DNA of 14,930 nt from positions 1 to 14,930 of the forward strand of contig JAOULU010000006.1 in assembly GCA_029881855.1 (NCBI GenBank), given 5' to 3'. The notes under the pieces were generated by a model. It did not search any database, was not told the origin of the DNA, and saw nothing but the letters and a program-made list of their open reading frames with translations. Positions 1 to 7,321 of the stretch are shown here, piece by piece (the stretch's first letter is position 1; every line of letters begins with the position of its first letter). The stretch comes from Nitrosomonas sp. (GTDB lineage: Bacteria; Pseudomonadota; Gammaproteobacteria; Burkholderiales; Nitrosomonadaceae). The position numbers and the translations under genes were made by a program.

Positions 1-1331
1 AACATATGCACAACTTCATTAATAACGGGTGAAATCAACCAGATAGCGACAGCCAGTAACAATACACCAAAGAATTGTTTAATGGACTCCATCCATGGCC
101 CTGCTTTAGGCAACAATGCGCCAGCCGATGCGCCCAATAACAACAGCGGCACACCCATACCTAGCGCCATCACAAATAACGCTGAACCGCCTAAAACTAC
201 ATCACGTGTTTGACTGATATAAAGCAATGCGCCCGCCAACGGAGCAGCAACACATGGCCCAATAATCAACGCAGATAATGCGCCCATTCCGAATACACCG
301 GTTAAATGTCCACCCTTGAGATGCCCAGCTTCTTCTGAAAGTTTGCTTTGAATCGCACCTGGCATTTGTAACTCATAAAACCCAAACATTGAGAACGATA
401 ACAAAACAAATACCAATGCAAATGAACCCAATACCCAGCCATTTTGAAGTGCTGCGGATAACATCGCGCCTGAAAGCCCAGCAGCCACACCCGCCGCCGC
501 ATAAGTAATGGCCATACCCAATACGTAAGCCAATGCTAAAATAAAACCACGTCCTTTCGTGATATGCTTGCCTCGTTTCGCAATAATCCCCGACAAAATG
601 GGGAACATTGGAAACACACAAGGTGTAAAAGCCAATAGCAAACCAAGGCCAAAAAACCCAGTCAGAATCAGCCAAAAATTGCCAGTCTCAAACATCCGGT
701 CTATTTTATAAGCCTCTGTTTCAATAGCAGGCAGCCTGGATGGCATCTGAAATAATTCAGCCGCAGCATCAACTTTAGCAGCTGTGGCGTTGCCACTAAC
801 TACTTCAGCCACTGCATCGACAATTTTCAGGGCAGGCAGTGTCAAATCAACTGTCTTGTTAATTGGCGCATAACATACGCCAATCGGCTCATTACACCCT
901 TGATAGGTAGCTGCCAGTGTCAACGGCTGCTCGCTGGCTGATGCTTCGCGTTTTAGCGAAATAATAGCCTGGATTGGTTGATAATAGACCTCGGTCTCAC
1001 CAAAAGTCAGATCATTCTTCATCTTCCCTGGCGGCAAAATTATTTTTTCGATGAACGTGCCTTCCTCTTGCGGCTCAAAAGCAATCTTGTCTCGATAAAG
1101 GTAATAATCTTTCGCGGGTGTAAAATTTGCAATTAACGTATTGGCGTCGCGTACTTCCACGGACATCTTGAATGCTTCGTCAGGCGGCAAAAGTTCTTGT
1201 TGATTTGATTGGCCTAAATTAATACCCAATTCCTGCAGTTTTGAAAACAGGCTGAAGGACCCACCTTCTTGTGCAGACACATTGGTGCTTACCAAGCAAA
1301 ATAAAAGTAAAAATAATTGGATTAAGCGCAT
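1..1331 (-). CDS. dsbD: DsbD thiol:disulfide interchange protein, C-terminal part beyond the window
   Basis: Inner-membrane reductant conduit that passes electrons from cytoplasmic thioredoxin to periplasmic partners (DsbC, DsbG, CcmG type). The reading frame is open for 443 codons from the ATG at 1331 and leaves the window at the left edge. A signal peptide (residues 1-20, ending VSA) precedes the periplasmic alpha domain, which holds the cysteine pair C146/C153 in YQGC...VCYAP. The membrane beta domain starts near residue 218 and shows both redox cysteines, C238 in FTPCVFP and C360 in GPCVAAP. The gamma thioredoxin domain is not in view. The alpha-domain pair has six residues between the cysteines; E. 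coli DsbD has five. The gene starts 25 bases after cutA on the same strand, the same cutA-dsbD pairing as in E. coli, so co-transcription is likely. No clear Shine-Dalgarno is visible at this start. Confidence 0.95.
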   Translation of the reverse strand, partial: MRLIQLFLLLFCLVSTNVSAQEGGSFSLFSKLQELGINLGQSNQQELLPPDEAFKMSVEVRDANTLIANFTPAKDYYLYRDKIAFEPQEEGTFIEKIILPPGKMKNDLTFGETEVYYQPIQAIISLKREASASEQPLTLAATYQGCNEPIGVCYAPINKTVDLTLPALKIVDAVAEVVSGNATAAKVDAAAELFQMPSRLPAIETEAYKIDRMFETGNFWLILTGFFGLGLLLAFTPCVFPMFPILSGIIAKRGKHITKGRGFILALAYVLGMAITYAAAGVAAGLSGAMLSAALQNGWVLGSFALVFVLLSFSMFGFYELQMPGAIQSKLSEEAGHLKGGHLTGVFGMGALSALIIGPCVAAPLAGALLYISQTRDVVLGGSALFVMALGMGVPLLLLGASAGALLPKAGPWMESIKQFFGVLLLAVAIWLISPVINEVVHM

Positions 1332-1356
1332 CTGAATTCAGTATTGTTTATATTGT

Positions 1357-1680
1357 TTAGTCAACTCGTTGTGTTTCTTTAATTATCCATTGCAAATAGG
1401 CAGGTAAACCACCACTTACAGAGACAACAATCACCTCTGGCAGTTCATAAGGATGCATTATCTTTATGAGTTGCTCCACTCTCTCATAATGTTGTCGCTG
1501 CGTTTTGATTAGAACCGGTATCTCATCATCAGACTCAACCTTATCCTGCCAGCGATAAACTGATGTACACGTAGCCAGCACATTGACACACGCCGCCAGA
1601 TGTCCATCAATCAACTTTTCTGCCAACGCAACAGCCCCTTTTTTATCTGGAAAATTAGTAATAATAAGAACGAGATCCAT
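1357..1680 (-). CDS. cutA: CutA1 divalent-ion tolerance protein
   Basis: Small PII-like trimeric protein of the CutA1 family, historically linked to copper tolerance; its biochemical role is unsettled. The 107-residue length is normal. Family signatures are present: LAEKLI...LAACVNV near residues 19-34, the YRWQ segment at 42-45 and the highly conserved HPYELPE block at 76-82 followed by VIVV. It starts with ATG at 1680 and is followed after 25 bases by dsbD, an arrangement known from enterobacteria. The upstream 224 bases separate it from rightward genes and should hold its promoter. I saw a TAAAAT -10-like hexamer there but no convincing -35 partner. Confidence 0.95.
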   Translation of the reverse strand: MDLVLIITNFPDKKGAVALAEKLIDGHLAACVNVLATCTSVYRWQDKVESDDEIPVLIKTQRQHYERVEQLIKIMHPYELPEVIVVSVSGGLPAYLQWIIKETQRVD

Positions 1681-1811
1681 TGCAGTCAGTTTAGAAATAA
1701 CGATAAAGTTACAATTTTAACCCGCTTATCGCAAAAACTCACGCAATGATGTGTCAGCGTTGTCCCAGCCCATCTTTTTGACAAATAAACTTGCACTGAG
1801 TAGGTATTGTT

Positions 1812-1817
1812 AAGGAG
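1812..1817 (+). promoter_or_regulatory. Strong Shine-Dalgarno ahead of a 21-codon ORF
   Basis: AAGGAG lies three bases before the ATG at 1821. It is the strongest ribosome binding site in this intergenic region, and it serves a very short ORF rather than the 63-residue gene at 1905. The spacing is shorter than usual, which lowers certainty. Confidence 0.4.
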
Positions 1818-1820
1818 AAT

Positions 1821-1886
1821 ATGTCCAAGGAAACACCGGTTGACCTTAAATCCAAATGTAATCGGCACTTCCTTTGGAAAAAATAA
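1821..1886 (+). CDS. Possible 21-residue small protein or leader peptide
   Basis: An ATG at 1821 with an AAGGAG site just upstream opens a 21-codon frame that ends with TAA at 1884-1886. The product is MSKETPVDLKSKCNRHFLWK plus one more lysine: hydrophilic, basic, with one cysteine and no membrane segment. It ends 18 bases before the start of the 63-residue membrane protein gene, so it could be a coupled leader or the first gene of that transcript. I do not recognise the peptide. The support is only the ribosome binding site and position, and a chance ORF is possible. Confidence 0.3.
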   Translation: MSKETPVDLKSKCNRHFLWKK

Positions 1887-1904
1887 CTAAAAAGGCAATC
1901 ACAA

Positions 1905-2096
1905 ATGAAACAATTATTCACTTATTTACAAATTCTTACTATTACATTTCCCATTATTATATTTTCAGCTTATATCATCATGGATGAGGGCGACCAATTT
2001 ACCGACGAGCATTACCTTATCACCAGCTTAAGTGCCATTCCATTTTTTATCGTGTTATTGGTTAAGTTTCTCATGTCCGATGCAGATAAAGAATAA
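1905..2096 (+). CDS. Hypothetical small two-helix membrane protein
   Basis: Unrecognised 63-residue protein. Hydrophobic segments at about residues 8-26 and 41-57 predict two transmembrane helices joined by a short acidic loop (DEGDQFTDEH), with an acidic tail (DADKE). The start is ATG at 1905 with an AAGG sequence about nine bases upstream. It is followed after 52 bases by the YiiX-like gene on the same strand. The charge pattern and regular helices make it look like a real protein, but no family comes to mind. An opposite-strand reading of the upstream region (1686-1868) looks like an artefact. Confidence 0.6.
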   Translation: MKQLFTYLQILTITFPIIIFSAYIIMDEGDQFTDEHYLITSLSAIPFFIVLLVKFLMSDADKE

Positions 2097-2148
2097 CCCA
2101 TATGTTACTGCACGCATTAATTAAACCAAGTAAACCAAGAAGAAACAA

Positions 2149-2943
2149 ATGCGCGGGTTAACAGAAACAGTAGGGCGTAAACTGGCACGGTTTCTAACCA
2201 AACCAGTCCGGCAAGGTACGCAGGTCACATCGATTAGCCAGGAACAATTGACTGCAACACTGCAACCCGGAGATGTTCTTCTCATCGAAGGAAATACTCG
2301 TCTGAGTATACCGATCAAATACCTGACACAATCAACCTGGTCACACGCAGCACTGTACATCGGTGATGCACTTACGCCACAAGAATCATGGCAACTTCCA
2401 TTAACACTGGTAGAAGCAGACCTGGAAGAAGGTGTACGCGCAGTAACGCTTGCGCACTATGCGCACATGCATATTCGAATCTGTCGTCCCGTTGGCCTCA
2501 GCGAGGAAGACCGTAAAAGAATCGTTGATTACGTTATTGCACGGATTGGTCAGCAATATGATCTCAAAAACATTTTTGATCTTGCACGCTTCCTTTTTCC
2601 CGCAATCCCAGTCCCAATACGATTACGCCGCAGACTTCTGGCACTTGGCAGTGGTGACCCAACTCGCGCCATTTGCTCTACACTCATAGCCCAGGCATTT
2701 CAATCAATACATTATCCCATTCTCCCAGAGGTCAAGCGTGAATGGTCTGATGACCCAAAATGCGCCGATTACTACGCAGAAATATACCAAATCCGCCATC
2801 ATAGTCTATACACACCACGTGATTTTGACATCTCGCCCTTCTTCAACATTATCAAACCTACAATAGAGAATGGCTTTGATTATCACGCAATCTCCTGGAG
2901 CGATGCTCCAGAGGCGTTGGAAGCAGGTATCGACAAGAATTAG
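2149..2943 (+). CDS. YiiX/YebB-like permuted NlpC/P60 (C92) cysteine peptidase-family protein
   Basis: 264-residue protein of the circularly permuted papain-like group (Pfam Peptidase_C92, E. coli YiiX). Visible hallmarks in order are the entry motif LQPGDVLLIEG at about 38-48, the WSHAALYIGD block with the putative catalytic H66, an acidic residue in LVEAD (E89), GQQYD at 134-138, and the nucleophile C176 in AICSTLIAQAF. The order His then Cys is the permuted arrangement. No signal peptide is evident; the N-terminus is basic and amphipathic. Family members are thought to act on amide or acyl bonds in envelope or lipid substrates, but the substrate here is unknown. The start is ATG at 2149 with AAGAAGAAA upstream. 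Residue assignments are by pattern, not structure. Confidence 0.8.
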   Translation: MRGLTETVGRKLARFLTKPVRQGTQVTSISQEQLTATLQPGDVLLIEGNTRLSIPIKYLTQSTWSHAALYIGDALTPQESWQLPLTLVEADLEEGVRAVTLAHYAHMHIRICRPVGLSEEDRKRIVDYVIARIGQQYDLKNIFDLARFLFPAIPVPIRLRRRLLALGSGDPTRAICSTLIAQAFQSIHYPILPEVKREWSDDPKCADYYAEIYQIRHHSLYTPRDFDISPFFNIIKPTIENGFDYHAISWSDAPEALEAGIDKN

Positions 2944-3056
2944 GCCATATATCGTCATAGTCACAAACAAAAAATTAATGCCTCAGCATAATTGGCCGTA
3001 TATAAAATTTAAGCAGCGTTATTTATATCAAAACGGTTTTTATAAAGAGGCACCTG

Positions 3057-3926
3057 ATGAAACTCTCAATAAAACATTGCATTCTATCTTTTTTTATATT
3101 TATTATTGCGCTTCCCGCGTATTCAGACTCGCCCGTATGGAAAGTAGAGAAAGGTGAACATCAGCTTTTTATTGGCGGCACCATCCACTTGTTAAGCCAA
3201 TCGGATTACCCTTTACCTCCTGAATTCGAGACAGCATATAACCAATCTACACGCCTGATTTTTGAGACAGACATTCAAGAAATTAAGGACCCAGAATATC
3301 AGCTGATGATGATGAGTGAGTTAGTACTTGCTGACGGAGAAGATTTAAAACAATTATTGAGTGAAGAAACCTATCGGGAATTGGAAGAATATTGCCTCAA
3401 GAGAGGCATCCCAATGGTTCTCATTACAAGCTTTAAGCCTGGCATGATAGCTATGATGCTAACACTAATGGAGCTGCAACAATTAGGGGTTGATGGCACA
3501 GGCGTCGATGACTATTACAGCACCAAAGCCTTACAAGATGGTAAAAGCCTTGGCCAACTTGAAACCATCGAACAACAATTTGCCTTCATCTCCGCAATGG
3601 GTAAAGGACAAGAAGATGACTTGATTTCTTATACACTGGAAGATATCAAACAACTACCAACAACCTGGAAAAAGCTCAATGCTGCCTGGCGCAAAGGTAA
3701 TCTCCAAGAACTCAAAGAAATCGCTCTACTGCCCCTTAAGCGTGACCACCCAGAAACCTATGACACGCTATTGGTGAAAAGAAATAACGCTTGGATGCCT
3801 CAAATTGAAGCCATGTTAACGACAAAAGAAGTTGAATTTGTTTTAGTCGGTGCACTACATTTAGTTGGCAATAACGGCTTACTGGCACAACTTTCTGCTA
3901 AAGGCTATACCGTTACAAGATTATAA
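3057..3926 (+). CDS. TraB/GumN-family secreted protein
   Basis: 289-residue periplasmic or envelope protein of the TraB/GumN (TIKI-like) family. A signal peptide covers about residues 1-23 (ALPAYS then DSPVW). Family marks are the N-terminal GGTIH (40-44), a central GVDDYY (149-154) followed by LET (168-170), and a C-terminal VGALHLVG with H268. The two conserved histidine motifs are the proposed metal-binding site; related animal TIKI proteins are metalloproteases, but bacterial members have no settled activity. The start is ATG at 3057 with a good AGAGG ribosome site six bases upstream. A 113-base gap separates it from the YiiX-like gene, so it may have its own promoter. Its stop overlaps the convergent yaiI-like gene by six bases. 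Confidence 0.85.
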   Translation: MKLSIKHCILSFFIFIIALPAYSDSPVWKVEKGEHQLFIGGTIHLLSQSDYPLPPEFETAYNQSTRLIFETDIQEIKDPEYQLMMMSELVLADGEDLKQLLSEETYRELEEYCLKRGIPMVLITSFKPGMIAMMLTLMELQQLGVDGTGVDDYYSTKALQDGKSLGQLETIEQQFAFISAMGKGQEDDLISYTLEDIKQLPTTWKKLNAAWRKGNLQELKEIALLPLKRDHPETYDTLLVKRNNAWMPQIEAMLTTKEVEFVLVGALHLVGNNGLLAQLSAKGYTVTRL

Positions 3927-4367
3927 AACACCGTTTAGAAACTTATCTAAGTGACCGGCAAATGTTTTCCGGTCACTTTGACTCAGCGCCGATGGACCAC
4001 CCGTATCTACACCGCTTGAACGCAAAGTATCCATAAAATCCCGCATACTAAGACGTGCACCAATATTATCCGCCGTGTACCACTCGCCACGAGAACTGAG
4101 TACATGACCACCTTTCTCAATCACCTCTGCGGCTAAAGGAATATCACTTGTAATAACAAGATCGCCTGCACTAAGCCTTTTAACAATCTCATTATCAGCC
4201 ACATCAAAACCGTGTTCGACCTGAAGCATTCTAATAAATTGGGACGGCGGTACATGCAACGAATGATTTGCCACAAGAATCAACTCCAACCCCTTCCGCT
4301 CTGCTGCTCTAAACAAAATTTCCTTGATCACCACCGGGCAAGCATCCGCGTCGACCCATATTTTCAT
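3921..4367 (-). CDS. yaiI: YaiI/YqxD-family (UPF0178, DUF188) protein
   Basis: 148-residue protein of the DUF188 family, which carries a PIN/NYN-like nuclease fold with an acidic start. [11 protein letters not shown] shows D6, D8 and C10, and later blocks [30 protein letters not shown], and [15 protein letters not shown] match the E. coli protein closely. The function is unproven; a nuclease role is inferred from the fold. I chose the ATG at 4367 because homologues start with [11 protein letters not shown]; a TTG two codons upstream (4373) would only add two residues. No clear Shine-Dalgarno precedes either. The 3' end overlaps the convergent TraB/GumN gene, and its last 20 codons hold a perfect inverted repeat. 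Confidence 0.92.
   Translation of the reverse strand: MKIWVDADACPVVIKEILFRAAERKGLELILVANHSLHVPPSQFIRMLQVEHGFDVADNEIVKRLSAGDLVITSDIPLAAEVIEKGGHVLSSRGEWYTADNIGARLSMRDFMDTLRSSGVDTGGPSALSQSDRKTFAGHLDKFLNGVL
3949..3978 (+). terminator. Perfect 10-bp inverted repeat, candidate terminator for the TraB/GumN gene
   Basis: AAGTGACCGG (3949-3958) and CCGGTCACTT (3969-3978) are exact reverse complements around a 10-base loop. The stem is GC-rich and begins 23 bases after the TraB/GumN stop codon. It is followed by only one further T, so the U-tract is short (TTT in all, part of it in the stem). It lies inside the 3' coding end of the convergent yaiI-like gene, where it encodes [10 protein letters not shown]. 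It could act on either transcript. The pairing is certain from the sequence; termination is inferred. Confidence 0.45.
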
Positions 4368-4697
4368 TTTCAATGATTAGTTAATTTGGCAATATAATCA
4401 CGCAAAAATAGAAAACATCGTAAATACACCAGAACTTCGCGCTGTATATTTAAGAGGAAGTACTTGCTCATTTTTAAAAGGATCCCCCAAATAGAACGTA
4501 AAGTTGGTGACCGCATATATTGTTGTTGCCCGTACCTCCCACAAAGTTTCGCTACCAATATAGCTCTTAAAGTTTCTTCTGAAGGGTTACATTCAATTTC
4601 TGTCATTTGTGACACCCAAATCAAAATTAATAAAGAAACTAGAGTCTGAATCAAGAACAATCTGAATAATATTTAATATTGAGAGCCGCAAACTAAA
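4368..4697. other. 330-base gene-poor stretch with two weak competing ORFs
   Basis: No recognisable gene. On the minus strand a frame ends with TGA at 4370-4372, just before yaiI; it can start at ATG 4606 (78 residues) or TTG 4660 (96 residues) and has a hydrophobic beginning only in the longer form. On the plus strand a frame read from TTG 4464 (61 residues, with AGAGGAAG just upstream) covers the same bases and contains three consecutive cysteines. Neither looks like a known family, and at most one is real. The AT-rich right end (4660-4697) could be an old promoter or spacer for the yaiI-like gene. Confidence 0.5.
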
Positions 4698-5111
4698 TTA
4701 ACCGACCAAACTCAAAGCATCAATCCCCGCCTGAGCAATCTGCGCATCTTGATGTGAGCGCACACCACTCACACCAATTGCACCCACAAACTGCCCTTCA
4801 ATAGTAATCGGCAAGCCGCCTTCAACAGGTAGCGCGCCTGGTAGACCTAAATAATGTAGCCGGCCATCTGTGATGTTTTGTTCTAGCACTTTGGTAGGAC
4901 GGCGAAAGGCGATAGCAGAACGGGCTTTTTCTATGGCGACGTTAACACTGCCGAATTGCACGTTATCCAGGCGGTGTAGTAACAATAGATGACCACCATC
5001 GTCCAAAATAGCGATCACGACAGGCCAATTGTTATGCATGGCTTCTGCTTCTGCGCCTGCAGCAATCTTTTTAGCATCATCCAGGGTCAGAATTGTTTTA
5101 TTGCTTGGCAT
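4698..5111 (-). CDS. GlcG/HbpS-family protein (heme-degrading-like domain)
   Basis: 137-residue single-domain protein of the GlcG/HbpS family (PF03928). Typical features are the N-terminal LTLDDAKKIAAGAEAEA helix, the central PVVIAILDDGGHLLLLHRLD strand pair, the AIEKARSAIAFRRPTK helix, and the C-terminal PGALPVEGGLPI with VGAIGVSGV. Family members include the heme-binding HbpS sensor and GlcG encoded beside glycolate oxidase genes; no glycolate or two-component genes lie nearby, so the role is open. It has no signal peptide and should be cytoplasmic. The start is ATG at 5111, with AAGAG about ten bases upstream. It lies downstream of cysE on the same strand but is separated by 157 bases containing a long inverted repeat, so it is probably its own transcript. 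Confidence 0.88.
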   Translation of the reverse strand: MPSNKTILTLDDAKKIAAGAEAEAMHNNWPVVIAILDDGGHLLLLHRLDNVQFGSVNVAIEKARSAIAFRRPTKVLEQNITDGRLHYLGLPGALPVEGGLPITIEGQFVGAIGVSGVRSHQDAQIAQAGIDALSLVG

Positions 5112-5157
5112 ATCATTTTCTCTTTTCGATATTAATTAAATCAAGTAGCGATTCATG

Positions 5158-5251
5158 TTGCTGTTTTCTGGTTTCAGAACAAGGAAAGCACGCGCAGTTT
5201 ACAAGTGTAAATGAGCCTATTTGACGCAATTCTGGGGCCAGAAAACAGCAA
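5158..5251. repeat. 94-base solitary inverted-repeat element (MITE/REP-like or structured RNA)
   Basis: TTGCTGTTTTCTGG (5158-5171) and CCAGAAAACAGCAA (5238-5251) are perfect 14-base reverse complements. Pairing continues inward for eight more positions (5172-5179 with 5230-5237) if three T-G pairs are allowed, so a plus-strand RNA could form a 22-pair helix; the minus-strand RNA would have A-C mismatches there. The interior carries a second small inverted repeat, TTTACA (5198-5203) and TGTAAA (5206-5211). The element fills most of the space between cysE and the GlcG-like gene. There is no T-run on either side, so it is not a standard terminator. No second copy is in this window. Confidence 0.6.
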
Positions 5252-5268
5252 GATCAATTACTACAGCC

Positions 5269-6186
5269 CTAAGATTCCGCTTGAGAGATATTACTGTCCG
5301 GCGGTACACTATGCGTCAACCACACATTACCACCAATCGTTGAGCCACGGCCGATAGTAATGCGCCCAAGAATCGTCGCACCCGCGTAAATGACCACATC
5401 ATCTTCAACAATGGGGTGGCGCAAGTTACCTTTCACCAGCGCACCATTCTCATCCACCGGAAAGCGTTTAGCGCCCAGTGTAACCGCCTGATAAAGACGC
5501 ACATTCTTACCGATAATTGCTGTCTCACCAATCACCACACCCGTACCATGATCAATAAAGAAACTGGGGCCAATTTGTGCGCCAGGATGGATTTCAATAC
5601 CCGTCGCTGAATGGGCAATTTCCGAAAACATTCGTGCAATCAAAGGTACACCCAGGCCGTGTAGCTCATGCGCCAGCCGATAATGAGTAATTGCCATAAT
5701 ACCCGGATAGCACACCAGCACTTCGTCCACATTGCGTGCTGCCGGATCACCCTCAAAAGCAGCAATGATGTCACTTTCCAACATATTGCGTACATGTGGC
5801 AAACGCTTAGCAAACGCCTGTGTAATAGCTATCGATTTCTTGCGGTCCTCATCGGATAACACATCGGTCTCAGCGTTATAATGTAGTTCATGCTGGACCT
5901 GTACCATCAATTCACGCAAGGTCATATTGAGCGTGTGACCAACAAAATGATCAACCCCTTCATCGGCTAATTCTGCTGGGCCCAAACGATTAGGAAATAA
6001 CGCGGCGCTGAGGCCCTCGGCAACACCCACCAGAATCTTACGCAACGGTAATTTTGGCGGACGATCATGGCGCTGCCGACTTTCTAGCGAAGCCCTACGC
6101 AAGGTACGCAATTCATCAACGATTTGATCCACTTCCAAATGCGTGCTTCTTAACAGAAGATCACGTGTTCTTTTGATATTACCCAC
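5269..6186 (-). CDS. cysE: Serine O-acetyltransferase, long (EpsC-type) form
   Basis: Makes O-acetylserine from serine and acetyl-CoA, the first step of cysteine synthesis. 305 residues: a long alpha-helical N-terminal region (1-185) and a left-handed beta-helix of hexapeptide repeats (about 188-290). Catalytic residues are in place: D212-H213 in FFIDHGTG and H257 in NLRHPIVED, with H200 in EIHPGAQIG. The start is GTG at 6186, overlapping the cysK stop by eight bases; an in-frame TGA at 6190-6192 rules out a longer form. The C-terminus is [11 protein letters not shown] and lacks the terminal isoleucine that inserts into the CysK active site in classic complexes. The pairing with cysK implies one operon supplying cysteine. 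Confidence 0.93.
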   Translation of the reverse strand: MGNIKRTRDLLLRSTHLEVDQIVDELRTLRRASLESRQRHDRPPKLPLRKILVGVAEGLSAALFPNRLGPAELADEGVDHFVGHTLNMTLRELMVQVQHELHYNAETDVLSDEDRKKSIAITQAFAKRLPHVRNMLESDIIAAFEGDPAARNVDEVLVCYPGIMAITHYRLAHELHGLGVPLIARMFSEIAHSATGIEIHPGAQIGPSFFIDHGTGVVIGETAIIGKNVRLYQAVTLGAKRFPVDENGALVKGNLRHPIVEDDVVIYAGATILGRITIGRGSTIGGNVWLTHSVPPDSNISQAES

Positions 6187-7162
6187 TTGTCATTAAACCC
6201 TGTTCGTCAAACATACCTTCAAAAAGAATACTGCTCAAATAGCGCTCACCAGAATCCGGCAAAATCACGACAATTGTTTTATCAGCGTTTTCCGGACGTT
6301 TAGCATGGCGCACTGCTGCTGCCACTGCTGCACCGCAGGAAATACCGGAAAGAATCCCTTCTTCATTAGCCAATCGGCGTGCATAAAGCACGGCCTCTTC
6401 ATTACTCACTTGCTCAATTTCATCGACCATTGAAAGATCTAAATTATCCGGCACAAAACCCGCACCGATACCTTGGATCTTATGCGGCCCAGGTGCTAAC
6501 GGTTCACCAGTACGATGTTGTGTAAGAACAGGGCTGGCCGTTGGCTCAACTGCAACCGATGTAATAGCCTTGCCCTTAGTGTTCTTGATATAGCGCGAAA
6601 CACCCGTGATGGTGCCCCCCGTACCCACACCAGAAACTAAAATATCCACCGCACCATCCGTGTCATCCCAAATTTCCGGACCGGTTGTTTTTTCATGGAT
6701 AGCCGGGTTGGCTGGATTCTCAAACTGTTGCAGCAAAACATAACGGCTTGGGTCAGAAGCTACAATTTCTTTTGCCTTGGCTAATGCGCCACCCATGCCC
6801 TTAGGCCCTTCTGTTAATTCCAGCTTCGCACCCAATGCAACCAATAGCTTACGCCGCTCAATACTCATGGTTTCCGGCATAGTCAACGTGAGTGGAATAC
6901 CACGTGCTGCCGCGACAAAAGCCAGCGCAATTCCGGTATTACCACTGGTTGGCTCGACAATTTCCTTACCTGGCCCAAGCAACCCTTTTGCTGCGGCATC
7001 ATCAATCATTGCCACCCCAATCCGGCATTTAACCGAATAAGCGGGATTGCGGCCCTCTATCTTACCCAACACCAGCGCAGAAGCACCATCTGTAATACGA
7101 TTGAGACGAACCAATGGGGTATGCCCAATAGACTGTGCGTTATCTTCAAACCAATTTGCCAT
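6179..7162 (-). CDS. cysK: Cysteine synthase A (O-acetylserine sulfhydrylase)
   Basis: PLP enzyme converting O-acetylserine and sulfide to cysteine. Visible sites are K45 in AYSVKCRIG (PLP Schiff base), the substrate loop PTSGNTG (71-77), the phosphate-binding [10 protein letters not shown] (178-187) and PDSGERYLS near the C-terminus. The sequence is closest to CysK rather than CysM, including [14 protein letters not shown] and the long [21 protein letters not shown] stretch. I set the start at ATG 7162 (327 residues) because MANWFEDN matches family N-termini and an AAGGA site precedes it; an upstream TTG at 7189 would add nine unlikely residues. It overlaps cysE by eight bases, suggesting translational coupling. 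The 159-base divergent gap to mtfA should contain its promoter; no convincing -35/-10 pair was found. Confidence 0.96.
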   Translation of the reverse strand: MANWFEDNAQSIGHTPLVRLNRITDGASALVLGKIEGRNPAYSVKCRIGVAMIDDAAAKGLLGPGKEIVEPTSGNTGIALAFVAAARGIPLTLTMPETMSIERRKLLVALGAKLELTEGPKGMGGALAKAKEIVASDPSRYVLLQQFENPANPAIHEKTTGPEIWDDTDGAVDILVSGVGTGGTITGVSRYIKNTKGKAITSVAVEPTASPVLTQHRTGEPLAPGPHKIQGIGAGFVPDNLDLSMVDEIEQVSNEEAVLYARRLANEEGILSGISCGAAVAAAVRHAKRPENADKTIVVILPDSGERYLSSILFEGMFDEQGLMTSG

Positions 7163-7168
7163 GACTCT

Positions 7169-7173
7169 TCCTT
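7169..7173 (-). promoter_or_regulatory. Ribosome binding site that fixes the cysK start
   Basis: Read on the minus strand, AAGGA lies six bases before the ATG at 7162. It would fall inside the coding region if the upstream TTG at 7189 were used, so it supports the shorter start. Confidence 0.7.
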
Positions 7174-7321
7174 GTTTTTGACACAACAAAAATATTAACC
7201 TAAAACCTCAGTTAAATGATGTCTAATTTAGAAATCGTGCATTAATTCTATTCAACAGCAAGCTATTATAGTAATGTAAGCATGCGTTTTAAGCATCAAG
7301 CAGTATCAGGAGAAATTTAGA

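Noticed and set aside
373..675. Minus-strand ORFs at 302-502 and 373-675
   Set aside because: They lie in another frame of the continuous dsbD reading frame, which runs open from 1331 to the left edge and matches DsbD throughout.
1778..1783. Exact TTGACA -35 hexamer upstream of the small ORFs
   Set aside because: At 17 bases downstream there is only TAGGTA, a poor -10, and a start there would remove most of the leader with the AAGGAG site. A TATTGT lies too far at 21 bases.
1686..1868. 60-residue minus-strand ORF upstream of cutA
   Set aside because: No family resemblance, no clear ribosome site, and it is antisense to the better-supported short ORF at 1821.
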